Translations under genes and position numbers: made by a program
The notes under the pieces: generated by a model
Database searches by the model: none
What the model saw: the letters and a program-made list of their open reading frames with translations, nothing else
What the model was told of the DNA's origin: nothing
In this document: piece after piece, positions 18,587 through 20,816 of the stretch
How positions within the stretch are numbered: position 1 is the stretch's first letter
Layout: every line of letters starts with the position of its first letter
Assembly: GCA_001642005.1 (NCBI GenBank)
Contig: LWCA01000669.1
Coordinates: 1 to 20,816, forward strand
Direction: 5' to 3'
From: Intoshia linei
Lineage: Eukaryota > Orthonectida > Rhopaluridae
Length of the DNA stretch: 20,816 bases

Positions 18587-19194
18587 GTAATTTCCATTTT
18601 TTATTAGTATGTATGTCATCCAGACAAAAAAATAATTATATAATGTAGAGTTACATGTTTAGATGAAATACGGTTAAAATTTTTAACTTAAAAGTATTGT
18701 ATTAGATCAAAGGTTCACAACGTGCGGACGTGGCTAATATATCATTTTACTTCAAATTGAAAAGTTAAAATGAGATATTATTCAAGGTCTATCTAAAATA
18801 TTTTATTAAAAAATTACATTCTTGACTTTGCCCCAGTTTCTCAAATGTTAGCGAAGAGCACACAAAATCAAGGCAGTCACTGATATCTTTTTTGTCATTA
18901 TTAATATTTACATATTTCGTTTTATGTCTTCCATTCTAATGTATCAACAAATTGGTTTTTAATGGAACTTTTTTCTGTTGTCCAATTATTATTAATTATT
19001 TAACGAAAAATTAATGATTAATGTTTTTTCAAAAAATTATTAGTAAAAGGAGATTTTTCAAATTTTTTTAAAATCAGGTCTTTTCTTATGGAATGAGTCA
19101 GAAGAATTATTGATCTAAAAATTTGGTAAAATGGGATTTTTCATAGAAATATTGGTAAAAGCGATTTTTTTTTAGAATTAGATAGGGTAGTTTT
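18587..19194. other. CPSF3 intron 3: no exon; short recurring motif
   Basis: No sequence for the expected FHLDHCG block was found. AAAGGTTCACAACGTGCGG near 18709 resembles a hAT terminus. A GGTAAAA..GATTTTT motif recurs irregularly (about 19042, 19124, 19154 and a partial one at 19209), which may be repeat decay and not a functional array. Confidence 0.35.
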
Positions 19195-20375
19195 TATTCT
19201 AAAACTTTGGTAAAAACTTTACAAACTGTTTCCGTAGTGATATCCTTGGTTGCCACCATTTCTGACCATCCGGAATAGTGATCTACCATGTTAACAATTT
19301 ATCTTTTTCCGTTGTTTGACTTAGGTAAAGGACCGATTATATCAACTTGCCAGAGTTCATTAGACTCATGCGTATTAACTGGTTTTAACGGTTTACTTTT
19401 TTTGTGATTTTGATGTTTGGAAAGATTACATTTATTACACGCCTTTACAAACATAGAAACTTGATCATACAATTTAGGGAAAAAATATTTAGTGCTTATT
19501 AATTTGCTTAATTTACTCACGCCTGGATGGACATATAAATTTGATTCATGATGAAATTTAATTACTTTGTCAATTATAGTTTCTGGTACAAGTGGTACCT
19601 GACCATCTCGCCTTCTAAAGTGTATAATACCGTCTACCAACGTAAAATGTATACGGTATTTATAATATACATTATCTTTTTCAATATCCTTAGAATGTAA
19701 AATAAAATTAAAGAGAATTTTACAGGAATTGTCGTACTTCTGAGCTTTAAATATATCGAAAATATCCTTGTTTTGTAATGGCCGTTTTAGTAAATATTTC
19801 TGTAATGTGGCATCGAGATAATAAATCTGCCGCTAAATTTTCACGGCCAGATCTGTATGCAATGACGAAATTAAATTCTTGTAAAACATGTATCCATCGG
19901 ATTAATCTAGAATTTACATGATTCGAATTCATAATGTTGACTAATGGATTATGATTTGTTAAGACAGTAAATGCTTTTCCAGACAAGTAATATTTAAATT
20001 TCATTACCGCCCAAAAGATTGCAAGAAATTCCTTTTGTAATACACTGTAATGCTTTTGAGTAGGAGTTAAAGATTTTTTGGCGTAATATATAACATTATC
20101 ACCTTGTCGTAAAACAGCACCCAGTCCATGGTTGGATGCGTCTGTTTCTAAAACCAATTCTTGAGTAAAATCGGGTGCACAAACAGTAGGGGATGAAGTC
20201 AGTATGCTTTTCAATTTCATATAGGCTGACTCACATTTTTGACACCAATTGAACTTACATCCTTTTAATAAAAGCATACGAATTGGAGAAGTTATAGTTG
20301 AATAATTATGTATGAAGCGTTGTAAATAGTTACACATACCTAAAAATCGCCTTACTTCATTTATTTTTTTTATTT
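19195..20375 (-). pseudogene. Ty3/gypsy-type pol fragment A (RT end, RNase H, integrase start)
   Basis: Retrotransposon polyprotein remnant, read from 20375 downwards. The end of reverse transcriptase is marked by EVRRFLGMCNYLQRF. RNase H follows with ETDASNHGLGAVL, an LQKEFLA Glu and GRENLAADLLSR. The usual DH.PL motif reads NHNPL, so one catalytic Asp is Asn. After a frameshift near 19780 the frame continues through a linker into the integrase zinc finger (H-H-C-C: FHHES, HPG, CNKC) and the start of the catalytic core at WQVDIIGPLP, the first catalytic Asp. An in-frame TAA near 19298 interrupts NGKR/IVNMVDHYSGWSEM, and similarity ends about 30 codons later. The rest of integrase and both LTRs are absent. 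Confidence 0.85.
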
Positions 20376-20816
20376 TAAAGTCGATTTACCACATATCATT
20401 GAATTTTTTAGTGTAGATCGGTTTTAATGGTTGAGTTCGTTTACGACGTCCCGATTTTCCAAGGTTCACAAATTTTTATCCAATCATGAATTTGTTTTGA
20501 CATTTCTGGCCAAAAATAATGATTTTTAATATTTTCTAGAGTTTTGTATATACCTGAGTGGTTGTAAATTTTCTCATTGTGGAAGAATTTTATTATTTCT
20601 GTAGTTTTGCTTTGGGGTACTATGGTTCGTAATGTATTAGGTTGTTTATAATATATTATGTCATCTTTAATTATTAATTGTTTGATGTATGGCAATAATG
20701 TGTTTCCTAGAGTGATTGTATCTAATTTGTTTATTTTTTTATAAATTTCTTTGCAGTCTTTATCGTCGTTTTGTGCTTGTTTAAGATTAAATATATCATT
20801 AGATGAGTAGATATGG
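20376..20816 (-). pseudogene. Ty3/gypsy-type pol fragment B (integrase N-terminal region), partial
   Basis: An open minus-strand frame enters from the window edge and contains a linker (FNLKQAQNDDKDCKEIYKK, IKQLIIKDDIIYYKQ) and an integrase zinc-finger region, IKFFHNEKIYNHSG followed by NHYFWPEMSKQIHDWIKICE. The second cysteine of the CxxC pair is lost (CEPWK). A frameshift near 20455 is followed by RTQPLKPIYTKKFNDMW, a stop in place of the next residue, and IDF, the start of the catalytic core. The fragment then passes straight into fragment A. Its sequence differs clearly from the integrase part of fragment A, so it comes from a different element or lineage. Upstream pol lies outside the window. 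Confidence 0.8.

Noticed and set aside
1-20816. Search for tRNA, rRNA, CRISPR arrays, phage or bacterial defence systems
   Set aside because: No cloverleaf-compatible box A/box B pair, rRNA core sequence, regular spaced repeat array or prokaryotic gene layout was seen; the DNA is intron-bearing animal sequence.

Overview
The window is strongly AT-rich nuclear DNA from an animal. Its genes are split by many GT-AG introns, several only 34-61 nt long. It carries a Cys-loop (nicotinic-type) receptor gene and many decayed transposons. The species cannot be fixed from the sequence. Ultra-short introns, AT bias and divergent proteins would suit a fast-evolving or parasitic animal, but that is inference. 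No tRNA, rRNA, CRISPR array or bacterial-type gene was seen. Most coding sequence lies in exons too short to stand out as open frames, so the gene models here were built by hand from family motifs, splice sites and codon phase.

Layout. (1) 347-4997 (+): 3' part of an unidentified gene, five exons, with a hAT-like MITE and a pogo-like MITE in its introns. (2) 5019-5877 (-): an unidentified multi-pass membrane protein gene, convergent with gene 1 and only 21 bp from it. (3) 5996-6651 (-): a complete four-exon gene for the small RPA subunit (RPA3/RPA14), 118 bp upstream of gene 2 on the same strand. (4) 7832-8073 (-): a decayed fragment of a repetitive animal gene family. (5) 8566-14985 (+): a complete 14-exon nicotinic acetylcholine receptor-like subunit of 483 residues, including a 22-nt microexon that encodes the first half of the Cys-loop. 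Its 2.5-kb intron 5 holds a second, degenerate copy of the RPA3 and membrane-gene segment, which itself carries a hairpin-ended MITE. (6) 16031-17585: a full-length Tc1/mariner-type element with 28-bp perfect terminal inverted repeats, a TA target duplication and a broken transposase. (7) 18073-18586 (+): the first three exons of CPSF3 (CPSF-73), running off into an unfinished intron. (8) 19195-20816 (-): two Ty3/gypsy-type pol fragments joined to each other.

How the parts relate. The cellular genes (RPA3, replication and repair; CPSF3, mRNA 3'-end processing; a neurotransmitter-type receptor) are functionally unrelated neighbours. The most notable structures are the extreme fragmentation of the receptor gene, the loss of the usual pore-entrance motif in that receptor, the 1.5-kb direct duplication that puts an RPA3 pseudogene antisense inside a receptor intron, and a 119-bp repeat present in direct orientation on both sides of the receptor gene.
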